DNA of 64,000 nucleotides from JALORV01 sp963766365 (GTDB taxonomy: Bacteria; Pseudomonadota; Gammaproteobacteria; Burkholderiales; Burkholderiaceae_F): assembly GCA_963766365.1 (NCBI GenBank), contig CAVXZK010000018.1, positions 1 through 64,000 of the forward strand. Direction: 5' to 3'. Under the pieces are notes generated by a model. It saw nothing but the letters and a program-made list of their open reading frames with translations, was not told where the DNA came from and ran no database searches. The position numbers and the translations under genes are program-made. This document shows, piece after piece, positions 25,046 through 33,868 of the stretch (the first letter of the stretch is position 1; every line of letters begins with the position of its first letter).

Positions 25046-25480
25046 ATGCCGTCTGACAGCGCCCTCGCGCGATTTGTCGAGGCGCAGGACCCGGTCTACG
25101 ACGACGTGCGCGCGGAACTGCAAGCGGGACGCAAGACAACGCACTGGATGTGGTTTGTCTTTCCCCAATTGCGCGGACTGGGGCGCAGTGCGACGGCCCG
25201 CTATTTCGGTATCGAATCGGCGGCCGAGGCGGCGGCGTACCTTAAGCACCCGGTGCTCGGCACCCGCCTGCGCGAGTGCGTCGAACTCGTGCTGGGTGTT
25301 GCCGGGCGCACCGCTCTCGAAGTCTTCGGCGCAACCGACGCGATGAAATTCCGTTCCTCGATGACACTGTTCGCGGCCGTGGCTCCGGGCGAGCCGCTGT
25401 TCCGGCGTGCACTGGACCGGTACTTTGACGGAGAACCGGATCCGCTGACGATCGCGCTGCTGCAGGCATCGAGCGGGTAG
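25046..25480 (+). CDS. DUF1810 family protein
   Basis: A 144-residue cytoplasmic protein matching the DUF1810 pattern: LARFVEAQDPVYDDVRAEL, then KTTHWMWFVFPQLRGLGRS and ARYFGIESAAEAAAYL, with KFRSSMTLFA near the C-terminus. Function is not established. The start follows the fadH stop by only 12 bp, with GGGAACTTGCGGC before the ATG, so the two genes are probably co-transcribed. Confidence 0.85.
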   Translation: MPSDSALARFVEAQDPVYDDVRAELQAGRKTTHWMWFVFPQLRGLGRSATARYFGIESAAEAAAYLKHPVLGTRLRECVELVLGVAGRTALEVFGATDAMKFRSSMTLFAAVAPGEPLFRRALDRYFDGEPDPLTIALLQASSG

Positions 25481-25496
25481 GGCAGCGCCTCTACCG

Positions 25497-25589
25497 TCAG
25501 GCAACAGCCTCGACCACGCCATCCGCGATAAGGCCGTCGACTTCGGTGTCGGCGTAGCCGTCGTTTCGCAGCAGGCTGCGCCTGAGTGG
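25497..25589 (-). pseudogene. C-terminal remnant of a CaiB/BaiF CoA-transferase
   Basis: About 30 minus-strand codons ending at TGA 25499-25497 encode LLRNDGYADTEVDGLIADGV followed by VEAVA and stop. This matches the extreme C-terminus of the CoA-transferase at 27459-28694 (LLQDYGYSDAEIDRFIADGV), so it is the tail of a paralogue whose remainder has been lost. Confidence 0.7.
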
Positions 25590-25978
25590 AACGCCTAGCA
25601 GGGCGCGATCAGGAGTTGTGCAGCGCGCGTCCGGCCGGCTCTGCGCGCGCGAAGGTTGATCGACTGTTGTTACAGGTTGTTACACGCATTGCGTCGACGA
25701 CCAAAAGAGCGCAGCCTCGCACTTCTTCAGCGGAAAGACAGAAGCAGGAATCTCATCGGTGCTGGGTAGGCTTGGGTTCGCGCATGTAGAGCGGGCCTTG
25801 CAGAGTGTTACCGGAACTCGCACCACTTTCCATTCGGCGGTGTCATTGGGTCGGATCTCTTGCCGCGTCGGCTGGCGGCTGGCCCACCGTTGACCATAAC
25901 GACGAACGCTCGGGCTGCCAGGCGAATCCAAGGACGCTCGATTATCGGTTGGCAAGAACTCACAGCGAGGAGACAAGA
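25590..25978. other. Gap upstream of the BBE-family gene
   Basis: No gene is supported here. A short direct repeat, TTGTTACAGG/TTGTTACACG, lies at about 25670-25690 and could be a protein-binding site. AGGAG at 25969-25973 serves as ribosome binding site for the gene that follows. Confidence 0.35.
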
Positions 25979-27364
25979 ATGAACGAGCTTCGAGAATCAG
26001 ATATCGGCGAATTCAAGGCGCATTTCCGAGGCGACGTGCTCGTGCCGGGAAATGCTGGCTACGACGAGGTGCGCCAGATCTGGAATGCCATGGTTGACCG
26101 CCGACCCGCGTTGATCGCCCGCTGCAGTTCGCCTGACGATGTGGTGCAGGCGGTCAATTTCGCGCGCACGCAGGGTCTGATCGTCTCTGTCCGAGGCGGC
26201 GGGCACAACATCGCGGGCAACGCGGTCTGCGATGGCGGGATCATGATTGATCTGTCACCGATGAAGCGCGTCAAGGTGGATCCCAGCGCCCGCCAGGCGA
26301 GTGTAGAACCCGGCTGCACGCTTGCGGACTTCGACGCTGCTGCGCAGGCTCACGGCCTGGCCACGCCGTTGGGCATCAACTCGACCACGGGCGTGGCCGG
26401 CCTGACCCTCGGCGGCGGTTTCGGATGGTTGAGCCGAAAGTACGGCATGACCGTCGACAACCTGCTCGCCGTGGATGTCGTCACCGCCGAGGGCCGTCAA
26501 GTGCGCGCCAGCGCCACCGAGAACGACGACCTGTTCTGGGGAGTGCGTGGTGGCGGCGGCAACTTCGGCATCGTCACGAGCTTCGAGTTCCGACTTCATG
26601 CGGTCGGGCCGAATGTACTGTCCGGGCTGATCGTCTTCCCGTTCAGCGAGGCGAAGTCTGTGCTTGAGAAGTTCGCCCGCTTTACCGAGACGATGCCGGA
26701 CGAACTCAATGTGTGGATGGTCACGCGCAAAGCGCCGCCGCTGCCCTTCCTTCCCGCCGAAGTCCACGGGAAAGAGATCGTCGCGCTGGCGGTGTGCTAT
26801 GCGGGCGACCCTGCCGCGGGGGAATCGCTGATCGCGCCGCTGCGTGGGTTCGGCAAGGCGCATGGCGAGCACATCGGCGTACAGCCGTATTCAGCCTGGC
26901 AGCAGGCTTTCGATCCACTCCTGACGAAGGGCGCACGCAACTACTGGAAGTCGCACAACTTCTTGCGGCTGAGCGACGGCGCGATCGAAACCATCATCCA
27001 GTACGCCGGCAAGCTGCCGTCGCCGCAGTGCGAAATCTTCATCGGCACGATCGGCGGCGCGACGACGCGCGTGGCGTCCGACGCGATGGCGTATTCGTCG
27101 CGCGATGCCAAGTACGTCATGAACGTGCACGGACGCTGGGAGACGGCTGCAGAGGACGATCGATGCATTGCGTGGGCACGCGAGTTCTTTGCAAAGTCCC
27201 AACCGTTTGCAAGTGGCGGCGCCTACATCAATTTCCTCACCCAGGAGGAGGCGGACCGCGTCGCATTCGCTTACGGGCCGACCTACAAGCGGCTGGTCGA
27301 TCTCAAGAAAAAGTATGACCCGACCAACTTCTTCCGAATGAACCAGAACATCAAGCCGCAGTGA
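25979..27364 (+). CDS. FAD-linked oxidase of the BBE/PCMH family
   Basis: A 461-residue flavoenzyme of the berberine-bridge-enzyme-like group. The FAD PCMH domain shows SVRGGGHNIAGNAVCDGGIM (His in GGGHN is the usual covalent FAD site), then TTGVAGLTLGGGFGWLSRKY and GVRGGGGNFGIVTSFEF. The second Cys linkage of bicovalent members is not visible. The C-terminal BBE motif is ANFxR-like: YDPTNFFRMNQNI. Such enzymes oxidise alcohols, sugars or alkaloid-like substrates with O2. The ATG at 25979 has AGGAG just upstream. It is transcribed convergently with the CoA-transferase gene. Confidence 0.9.
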   Translation: MNELRESDIGEFKAHFRGDVLVPGNAGYDEVRQIWNAMVDRRPALIARCSSPDDVVQAVNFARTQGLIVSVRGGGHNIAGNAVCDGGIMIDLSPMKRVKVDPSARQASVEPGCTLADFDAAAQAHGLATPLGINSTTGVAGLTLGGGFGWLSRKYGMTVDNLLAVDVVTAEGRQVRASATENDDLFWGVRGGGGNFGIVTSFEFRLHAVGPNVLSGLIVFPFSEAKSVLEKFARFTETMPDELNVWMVTRKAPPLPFLPAEVHGKEIVALAVCYAGDPAAGESLIAPLRGFGKAHGEHIGVQPYSAWQQAFDPLLTKGARNYWKSHNFLRLSDGAIETIIQYAGKLPSPQCEIFIGTIGGATTRVASDAMAYSSRDAKYVMNVHGRWETAAEDDRCIAWAREFFAKSQPFASGGAYINFLTQEEADRVAFAYGPTYKRLVDLKKKYDPTNFFRMNQNIKPQ

Positions 27365-27398
27365 CAGCGCACCCTCGGTACGTGCTTGATGGCGCCAT

Positions 27399-27421
27399 GC
27401 ACTCTGGCGAGTGCCGAGGGT
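27399..27421. terminator. Hairpin between convergent genes
   Basis: A stem 27399-27404 with 27409-27414 (TGGC loop) is nested in a wider inverted repeat, 27371-27378 with 27414-27421. It lies between the BBE-family gene and the convergent CoA-transferase gene and may terminate both. Confidence 0.4.
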
Positions 27422-27458
27422 CGGTTGTTCCCGGGTGAGAAAGCATGGCTGGCCTTGT

Positions 27459-28694
27459 CTATGGCAGCGCTTCAATTACTCCGTCCGCGATGAAGCGGTC
27501 GATCTCGGCGTCGGAATAGCCGTAGTCCTGCAGCAAGGTACGTGTGTGTTCGCCCAGCATCGGTGCGGGCCGCGTGATCGCCGTCGGCGTGGCCGAAAAG
27601 TGCACCGGGCAGCCGACTGCCTTGGTTGGTCCTGCTTGCGGATGCACGAGATCGACCACCATGCCGCGCGCCAGCGTCTGCGGATGCGAGAGTGCTTCGC
27701 CGATAGTGTGCACTGGTCCCACTGGCACGCCGGCGGCATCGAAGGCGTCGATCCATTCCGCCTTGCTGCGTGTGCCGAGGACCGCGTTCATCTTCTCGAC
27801 CAGCGCATCGAGGTTGGCCATGCGATCGGAATTCGTTCGGAAACGCGGATCGTCGCGCCACTCGGGGTGCCCCAGCACCTCGGCAATGCGCTCCCAGTTG
27901 GCCTGGTTGGCGCCGCCGATATTGATCCATCCATCCTTCGCGTGGAACGCCTGGTACGGTGCCGTCAGGATGTGCGCCGATCCGGTCGGCCCCGGCGATT
28001 GCCCGGTCGCAAACTGGATCGCCGCGTGCCAGTACGTCTGCTGCAACGCCGCCTCCATCAGCGAGGTCTCGACCACTTGCCCCTGGCCGGTCTTCAGCTT
28101 GTACGCGTAGGCGGCGAGGACGCCGACCACTGCGAGGATGCCGGCATTGATGTCGGCGACGGAGTTGCCGGGCTTGACCGGTGCGCCGCCGGGTTCGCCG
28201 GTGATCGACATCAGGCCGGCGAAGCCCTGCGCGATCAGGTCGAATCCGCCCTTGTCGCCGTAGGGACCGTCGCGCCCGTAGCCGGAAACGGCGCAGTAGA
28301 TCAGGCCGGGGTTCTCTCTGGAGAGCACGTCGTACCCGAGCCCCAGCTTCTCGAGCGTGCCGCGGCGGTAGTTCTCGGTCAGCACATCGGCATCGCGAAC
28401 CATGCGCAGCAGGATTTCACGGCCCTGCGGGTGCTTGAGATTCAATGCGATACCGCGCTTGTTGCGATTGAGGATCAGGAAAGGCGCGGAGACGCCGTTG
28501 ACCCGCGGCTCGCGATAGGTGCGCGAGTCGTCGCCCCCCGGCAGCTTCTCGATCTTGATGACGTCGGCACCCATGTCCGCGAGCATCATCCCGGCGGTCG
28601 GTCCGGCCATGATCTGGGCTAGCTCGAGTACACGCATGCCGGCGAGCGGCCCCGTATGGCCCGGGCGCTCCGGCACGCGCTGCTCGGGGTTCAT
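27459..28694 (-). CDS. CaiB/BaiF family (class III) CoA-transferase
   Basis: A 411-residue class III CoA-transferase. The N-terminus has GMRVLELAQIMAGPTAGMML and GADVIKIEKLPGGDDSR; the YGRDGPYGDKGGFDLIAQGF segment holds the catalytic Asp (near residue 168 of this start). The family moves CoA from a donor thioester to a carboxylic acid. The ATG at 28694 lies 6 bp after the stop of the enoyl-CoA hydratase-like gene, so the two are coupled. It is the last gene of a leftward cluster with that hydratase and a TRAP transporter. This suggests that the imported acid is activated as a CoA thioester. Confidence 0.9.
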   Translation of the reverse strand: MNPEQRVPERPGHTGPLAGMRVLELAQIMAGPTAGMMLADMGADVIKIEKLPGGDDSRTYREPRVNGVSAPFLILNRNKRGIALNLKHPQGREILLRMVRDADVLTENYRRGTLEKLGLGYDVLSRENPGLIYCAVSGYGRDGPYGDKGGFDLIAQGFAGLMSITGEPGGAPVKPGNSVADINAGILAVVGVLAAYAYKLKTGQGQVVETSLMEAALQQTYWHAAIQFATGQSPGPTGSAHILTAPYQAFHAKDGWINIGGANQANWERIAEVLGHPEWRDDPRFRTNSDRMANLDALVEKMNAVLGTRSKAEWIDAFDAAGVPVGPVHTIGEALSHPQTLARGMVVDLVHPQAGPTKAVGCPVHFSATPTAITRPAPMLGEHTRTLLQDYGYSDAEIDRFIADGVIEALP

Positions 28695-28699
28695 TGGCT

Positions 28700-29479
28700 C
28701 TAGCGCCCGACGAAGTCGGGCTTCTTCTTCGCGAGGAACGCCGAGTAGCCGATGCGGAAGTCCTCGGTGTCGAAGCAATCGAAGCACTCGTCGAGTTCCC
28801 GCGCCGTGAGTTCGCCGCCGTCGACGAGGCGCCGCGCGAACTTCTTGTGCCAGCGCGCGACGAGCGGGGCGCCGTCGGCGATACGCTCGGCTGTGGCGCG
28901 CGCCTCCGCGGCCACCTGGTCATCGGCGACAACGCGCGACACGAGCCTCTTCTCTTTCGCTTCGGCGGCATCGAAGATCCGGCCTTCAAGCAGGATCTCG
29001 AGCGCGATGCTGCGGCCGACGAGCCGCACCAGCGGGGCCATTTCGGCATACGCCATCACGAGGCCCAGGTTCTTGATCGGCGCACCGAAGCGGCTGGACG
29101 TGCCGCAGATGCGCAGATCGGCGAGCGCCGCGATCTCCAGCCCGCCGCCGACGCAGATGCCGTGAATCTGCGCGACGATCGGTGCGGGGCAGTTGGCAAG
29201 CTGCTCCGCGGTGCGGTGCATCGTCCTGCCGTATTCGATCGCCTGCGCCTTGTTGGAGCGCTGAGTCTCGAATTCGCTGATGTCATTGCCCGGCGAGAAC
29301 GCCTTCTCGCCGGCACCGCGCAGCACGATGCAGCGCACGGACGTGTCGGCGCCGAGTTGCTCGACGGTCTGACCGAGTTCGCCCCACATCGCCCTAGTCA
29401 GCGCATTGAGTTTGTGGGGACGGTTCAGTACGACGGTGGCAATCGGGCCGTCACGTTCGACAAGGATCAGTTCGGACAT
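28700..29479 (-). CDS. Crotonase-fold enzyme (enoyl-CoA hydratase/isomerase family)
   Basis: A 259-residue crotonase-family protein. The oxyanion-hole regions are EKAFSPGNDISEF (about residue 62-74) and GICVGGGLEIAALADLRICG (about 105-124). The first catalytic Glu of hydratases (in GGGLEIA) is present, but the second, normally in a PE motif, reads FGAPIKNLG, with Ile. Hydration of a double bond is therefore not assured; isomerase, thioesterase or decarboxylase activity is possible. It sits 3 bp from the dctM stop and 5 bp before the CoA-transferase start, in a single operon. Confidence 0.85.
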   Translation of the reverse strand: MSELILVERDGPIATVVLNRPHKLNALTRAMWGELGQTVEQLGADTSVRCIVLRGAGEKAFSPGNDISEFETQRSNKAQAIEYGRTMHRTAEQLANCPAPIVAQIHGICVGGGLEIAALADLRICGTSSRFGAPIKNLGLVMAYAEMAPLVRLVGRSIALEILLEGRIFDAAEAKEKRLVSRVVADDQVAAEARATAERIADGAPLVARWHKKFARRLVDGGELTARELDECFDCFDTEDFRIGYSAFLAKKKPDFVGR

Positions 29480-29482
29480 GCT

Positions 29483-30769
29483 TCAGCGGTAGAAGAGGTT
29501 AACGAGGCCCAGCCCAGTAATCGGAACGTAGGTGACCAGCAGAAGGACCGCGACCAGTACCGCGATGAAATAGACATTGGTCCGCGACACCGCCCACACC
29601 GACTCCTTGGCGATCGAGCTCGCCACCATCAGCACGCTGGCCACGGGCGGCGTCTGCTGGCCGATACCCAGGTTGATCGTCACGATCAGCCCGAAGTGCA
29701 CCGGGTCGATGCCCACCGCTTTCACTAGTGGCATCACGACCGGCACCACCAGGATGATGGCCGCCGCGGAGTGCAGGAACATGCCGAGCAGCAGGAACAG
29801 CAGGTTCAGCAGCATCAGCACGACGAGCGGGTTCTTCGTGAAGTCCGACACCGCGCGCGCCAGTTCCTGCGGTGCCTGGACTTCCGTCAGATAGGAGCCC
29901 AGCAGTGCACTAGTGGCTACCAGCAGCATCACTACCGCTGTTTGAATGCCGCCTTCGAGTACCGCCTTGCGCAGTTCAGCAAGGTTCAGTTCCCGGTAGA
30001 TCACCAGCCCGACGAAGAGCGCTGCCACGACCGCCAGAGCTGCGCCCTCGGTGGCCGTCACCACGCCACCGAAGATGCCGCCGAGGATGATGATCGGCAG
30101 CAGGAAGGCCCACAGGGCCTCTCGCGCTGTCTTCGCCACACGGGCCCACGAGAAGGCGGCTTCGCGCGGCAGGTTGTAGCGCCGGGCAAAGTAGTAAGCC
30201 ATGCCCATCAGGCCGAGTCCGCCAATGATGCCCGGCACGATGCCGGCGACGAATAGCTGCACGACCGAGGTCTCGGCCATGACGGCGTACAGAATCATCG
30301 GGATCGACGGCGGGATGATCACCGCGAGGGTCGCGGAAGAGGACATCACAGAAGCCGCGAGCGGAGCCGGGTAGCCCTTCTCCTTCATGCCCGGGATCAT
30401 GATCGAGCCCAACGCCGCGACGTCCGCGACGGCCGAGCCCGAGATCTCGGCGAAGAAGAGCGAGGCGCCGATGGAAACATGCGCCAGGCCGCCACGAATC
30501 CAGCCGAACAGCGCCGAGGCGAACGCGATCAGGCGCTGCGAGATGCCGGACGCGTTCATGATGGCGCCGGCGAGGATGAAGAGTGGAATCGCCAGCAGCG
30601 GGAAGTTGGTCGCGCCGTTGTACGTAACCAGCGGCAGGTTCGGAAGGGAAGCAAGGCCGTGGCTGGCAAGCATGGCCGACAAGGCCACGATGCCGAGCGA
30701 TACCGCGATCGGCACGTTGATCAGCACCAGCGCGAGCACGGCCGCAAAGAGCAGCAGCATGGTGGTCAT
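29483..30769 (-). CDS. dctM: TRAP transporter large permease (DctM)
   Basis: A 428-residue integral membrane protein with about 12 hydrophobic segments. Hallmarks of the DctM subunit are GVVTATEGAALAVVAALFVG, SGSAVADVAALGSIMIPGMK and GIGQQTPPVASVLMVAS. It is the sodium-driven transport subunit for C4-dicarboxylates and related acids. The ATG at 30769 is used because the hydrophobic N-terminus (MTTMLLLFAAVLALVLINVP) starts there; the upstream extension is polar and overlaps the small subunit. It is encoded after DctQ and DctP. Confidence 0.9.
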   Translation of the reverse strand: MTTMLLLFAAVLALVLINVPIAVSLGIVALSAMLASHGLASLPNLPLVTYNGATNFPLLAIPLFILAGAIMNASGISQRLIAFASALFGWIRGGLAHVSIGASLFFAEISGSAVADVAALGSIMIPGMKEKGYPAPLAASVMSSSATLAVIIPPSIPMILYAVMAETSVVQLFVAGIVPGIIGGLGLMGMAYYFARRYNLPREAAFSWARVAKTAREALWAFLLPIIILGGIFGGVVTATEGAALAVVAALFVGLVIYRELNLAELRKAVLEGGIQTAVVMLLVATSALLGSYLTEVQAPQELARAVSDFTKNPLVVLMLLNLLFLLLGMFLHSAAAIILVVPVVMPLVKAVGIDPVHFGLIVTINLGIGQQTPPVASVLMVASSIAKESVWAVSRTNVYFIAVLVAVLLLVTYVPITGLGLVNLFYR

Positions 30770-30782
30770 CTGTGCTCTCCGC

Positions 30783-31359
30783 TCAGTGCAGACCGTCGGC
30801 CAGTGCCGTTCCGGCACCGGACACGCCGGGTTTCTTCGGTTCGCGGCCGATGAAGAGGTCGATCAGATGCGTCACCTCGGCCACGACGATCAGCGCCGAG
30901 CTGATCGGTATGACCGACTGCACGACGCTCATCGGTATCCAGCTCAGGCTGACCAGCGACTCGCCGTGCAGGATCGGCAGGATCTCGTGCACCGACCAGG
31001 CCGAGCAACGTGAAGAAGGCGATCACCAGGAGTTGCGCAAAGATGCCCAGCGCGCGCCGCGGCCGCCATGGCATTTGTTCAACGACTTCGGGGCAGCCGA
31101 TGTGCGAGCGCTTCACCGACGCGAGCGCGGAGCCATAGAAGGTCAACCAGGCCAGGAGGACCGAAGCGACTTCGTCGTACCACGACAGAGACTTGCCGAT
31201 AGTGCGGTACACGACGCCGAGCGTGACCTCGGTAGCTAGGATCACCATCAGTGCGATGACGACCCACTCGAGCACCCGGCCGTAGCGCGCGCGGAACCGG
31301 CGCAGCGAGGCGGCAAGCGGCGCCTCGTCGGCGTCGCTTGCTTTTGCAGAATCCACCAC
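30783..31359 (-). pseudogene. dctQ: TRAP transporter small permease (DctQ), frameshifted
   Basis: The first frame (GTG at 31359) gives about 120 residues with two membrane helices (WVVIALMVILATEVTLGVVY, then FAQLLVIAFFTLLGLVG). The remaining helices continue in another frame from about 30990: HEILPILHGESLVSL, MSVVQSVIPISSALIVVAEV, ending at 30783. One extra base in the CC at 30992-30993 (read on the plus strand) explains the break. Without it the protein would be a normal four-helix DctQ. It may be a real mutation or a sequence error; three other +1 breaks lie in the same island. Confidence 0.8.
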
Positions 31360-31362
31360 CGC

Positions 31363-32371
31363 TTACTTGCCGAGCGCGACGGACTTGTCGATCGCTTCCT
31401 TGGCGCCGGCCACTTCCTTGCCGAACTCCTCGTAGATCGGTCCGCTCGCCTTGATGAATGCGTCCTTGTCGACTTCATTGACCTGCATGCCACCGGCCTT
31501 GAGCTTGGTGAGCAGGTCCTCTTCATCCTTGGCCGCGGTCTCGTAGACATAGGCCTGCGTTTCCTTGGCCGTGTCCTCGAGGATCTTGCGGACATCTGCC
31601 GGCAGAGCGTTGCCAGGTCTTGCCGGTGATGACGTACGCCGGGGTGTAGACGTGACCCGAGAGCGACAGGTATTTCTGCACTTCCTGCAGCTTCGCAGAG
31701 TAGATCTGCGTGAACGGATTCTCCTGGCCGTCCATCACGCCGGTCTGCAGCGCGGTGAAGAGCTCGGAGAACTTCATCGGGCTCGGGTTGGCACCGTAGG
31801 CCTGGAACATCTTCACGCGCCATTTGCCTTCGGGCACGCGCAGCTTGATGCCCTGCAGGTCGGCCGGAGCCTTGATCGGCTTCTTGTTGTTGGTGATATG
31901 CCGCACGCCATTTTCCCACACGGCAATGACCTTCAGCCCCTTCTTCTCCGCGGCCGGCGCAAGCACCGGCCAGAAGACCTCTTTCTCGATCCTGGCCATG
32001 TGCTTGCGATCCTTGACGATGTACGGCATCTCGAAGATGCCGAAGAGATCGACTTCCGAACTCATCACCGTCGACGGCACCGCCATGTCCATCGTGCCGA
32101 GTTTCACCTTCTGAATCATTTCCTTGTCGCCGCCCAGCTGGCTCGAGCCGTAGACCACGACCTTGGCCTTGTTGCCCAGCTTGGCATTGGCGCGCCGCGC
32201 GAATTCGTCCGAGCTCTTCTGGAAGATCGATCCCGGCTCGCCGACGTGGCCGATCTTGATCTCCTGCTGCGCAACCGCCGGCGCTACGGAGAAGATCCCG
32301 CCGGTGAACACCGCAGCCAGCGCGGTCGTGAGCAGTGTGCGGCGCTGATGCGCTGTGGTGGTCTTCGTCAT
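31363..32371 (-). pseudogene. dctP: TRAP transporter substrate-binding protein (DctP), frameshifted
   Basis: The gene starts with a Tat/Sec-like signal (RRTLLTTALAAVFTGGIFSV) and continues as a DctP receptor: EIKIGHVGEPGSIFQKSSDE, LGGDKEMIQKVKLGTMDM, GIKLRVPEGKWRVKMFQAYG. At about 31612 an extra base changes frame. The expected C-terminus (NALPADVRKILEDTAKE and onward, ending at 31363) continues in the next register. The receptor would bind the substrate in the periplasm and deliver it to DctQM. It precedes dctQ by 3 bp. Confidence 0.8.
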
Positions 32372-32470
32372 GCCTGTCTCCTTGGCGATTTAGTTATTGG
32401 TCCGTCTGATGAACTCGATCTGGCCGGCGCGCCGGACCTGCGTACCGTCGGTAAGCAATCCTGTCTCGGG

Positions 32471-33676
32471 CTAGGCAGCGCGCGCAATACCGGCTGATGG
32501 CGCATCCGCGAGATAGCCCATCGCGGCATCCACGCCGCCCTTGCGATGCGGCACACCAGCGAGCGCGAGCCCCATTTCCACTCCGGCAAGCGTGCCACAC
32601 AGCATCAGGTCATTGAAGTAACCGAGGTGCCCGATGCGGAAGATCTTGCCGGACATCTTGCCCAGCCCCTGGCCAAGCGACATGTCGAAGCGCTCCAGCA
32701 CGATCTTGCGGAACGCGTCGGCGCTATGGCCCTCGGGCATCAGCACGGCGGTCAGCGCGGAGCTGTATTCGGCCGGATTGACGCACAGGATCTCGAGGCC
32801 CCACGCACGCACGGCACGACGTGTCGCTTCGGCAAAGCGGTCGTGTCGCGCGAAGACGTCCGGCAGTCCTTCGGCGAACAGCATTTCCAACGCCTCGTGC
32901 AATCCGTAGAGGAGGTTGGTCGCCGGCGTGTAGGGAAAGTATCCGTTGACGTTGGCCGCCAGCATTTCCTTCCAGTCCCAATACGAGCGCGGGAGGCTGG
33001 CGTTGGCCGATGCATCCATACCCTTGCGGCTGATGGCGTTGAACGACAGTCCTGGCGGCAGCATAAGGCCCTTCTGCGAGCCACCGACCGTGACGTCGAC
33101 ACCCCATTCGTCGTGGCGGTAGTCGATGGAGCCAAGCGAAGAGATCGTGTCGACCAGCAGCAGGGCGGGGTGAGCGACGCGGTCGATCGCAGCGCGGATC
33201 GGCGCGATCGGCGTGGTCACACCCGTGGAGGTTTCGTTGTGCACGACGCACACGGCCTTGATGGCGTGGCCGCTGTCGGCGCGCAGGCGCCTTTCGATCT
33301 CCGCGGGATTCGCGCCCTGGCGCCAGTCGCCCGGCATGAAGTCGACAACGAGCGAAAGACGCTCGGCGAGCTTCTTCCAGAGCGTCGCGAACTGGCCCGT
33401 CTCGGCCATCAGTACACGGTCCCCTGGCGACAGCGTGTTCACGAGGGCCGCTTCCCACGCGCCGGTACCGCTGGCCGGATAGATGACGACGTCCTGCTCC
33501 GTCTTGAACACGCGCTTCATGCCAGCCAGCACGGCCTTGCCGAGCTTGCCGAACTCGGGGCCGCGGTGATCGATGGTCGGATGATCGATGGCGCGCAGCA
33601 CGCGATCCGGCACGTTGGTCGGTCCCGGAATCTGCAGGAAGTGGCGCCCGGAGTGGTGACTGTCGAGTTCGAGCAT
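32471..33676 (-). CDS. Alanine/serine-glyoxylate aminotransferase family protein
   Basis: A 401-residue PLP-dependent class V aminotransferase. It begins at the ATG before HHSGRHFLQIPGPTNVPDRV, the family's usual N-terminus. The cofactor Lys is in VGGSQKGLMLPPGLSF (about residue 200), with the preceding Asp in LLVDTISSLGSIDYRHDEWG. It likely transaminates glyoxylate with serine or alanine. It is divergent to the GntR regulator across a 192-bp region with two palindromes, and heads the leftward dctPQM/crotonase/CoA-transferase cluster. A glyoxylate-handling enzyme here suggests that the pathway yields glyoxylate. Confidence 0.9.
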   Translation of the reverse strand: MLELDSHHSGRHFLQIPGPTNVPDRVLRAIDHPTIDHRGPEFGKLGKAVLAGMKRVFKTEQDVVIYPASGTGAWEAALVNTLSPGDRVLMAETGQFATLWKKLAERLSLVVDFMPGDWRQGANPAEIERRLRADSGHAIKAVCVVHNETSTGVTTPIAPIRAAIDRVAHPALLLVDTISSLGSIDYRHDEWGVDVTVGGSQKGLMLPPGLSFNAISRKGMDASANASLPRSYWDWKEMLAANVNGYFPYTPATNLLYGLHEALEMLFAEGLPDVFARHDRFAEATRRAVRAWGLEILCVNPAEYSSALTAVLMPEGHSADAFRKIVLERFDMSLGQGLGKMSGKIFRIGHLGYFNDLMLCGTLAGVEMGLALAGVPHRKGGVDAAMGYLADAPSAGIARAA

Positions 33677-33706
33677 GGTGGGGTGTGCGCTGGCAGCCGA
33701 GCGCAA

Positions 33707-33720
33707 TTTGGTATACAAAA
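33707..33720. promoter_or_regulatory. GntR-type operator near the aminotransferase gene
   Basis: The sequence TTTGGTATACAAAA (33707-33720) closely matches the palindrome next to the regulator start. It lies 31 bp upstream of the aminotransferase ATG, where it could block or activate leftward transcription. It fits the TNGTNNNACNA pattern known for FadR/VanR-type GntR proteins. Confidence 0.65.
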
Positions 33721-33855
33721 CGCATCCTAACCAATCCGCGAAGCAAACCGCAAGCGCAACCGTGAGCTTGCAGGGTATGGCGCGGGCCTGCCAGCGAGAC
33801 ACAGCTTTGCGAAGCGACCCGGCCTGGCGCCCTGACACGTACCCTTCGCCGATTC

Positions 33856-33867
33856 TTGGTATACCAA
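33856..33867. promoter_or_regulatory. GntR-type operator at the regulator start
   Basis: A perfect 12-bp palindrome, TTGGTATACCAA, ends one base before the ATG of the GntR gene. Its position over the ribosome binding region suggests autoregulation. The similar site at 33707-33720 supports a shared regulator for both divergent transcripts. Confidence 0.7.
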
Positions 33868-33868
33868 C

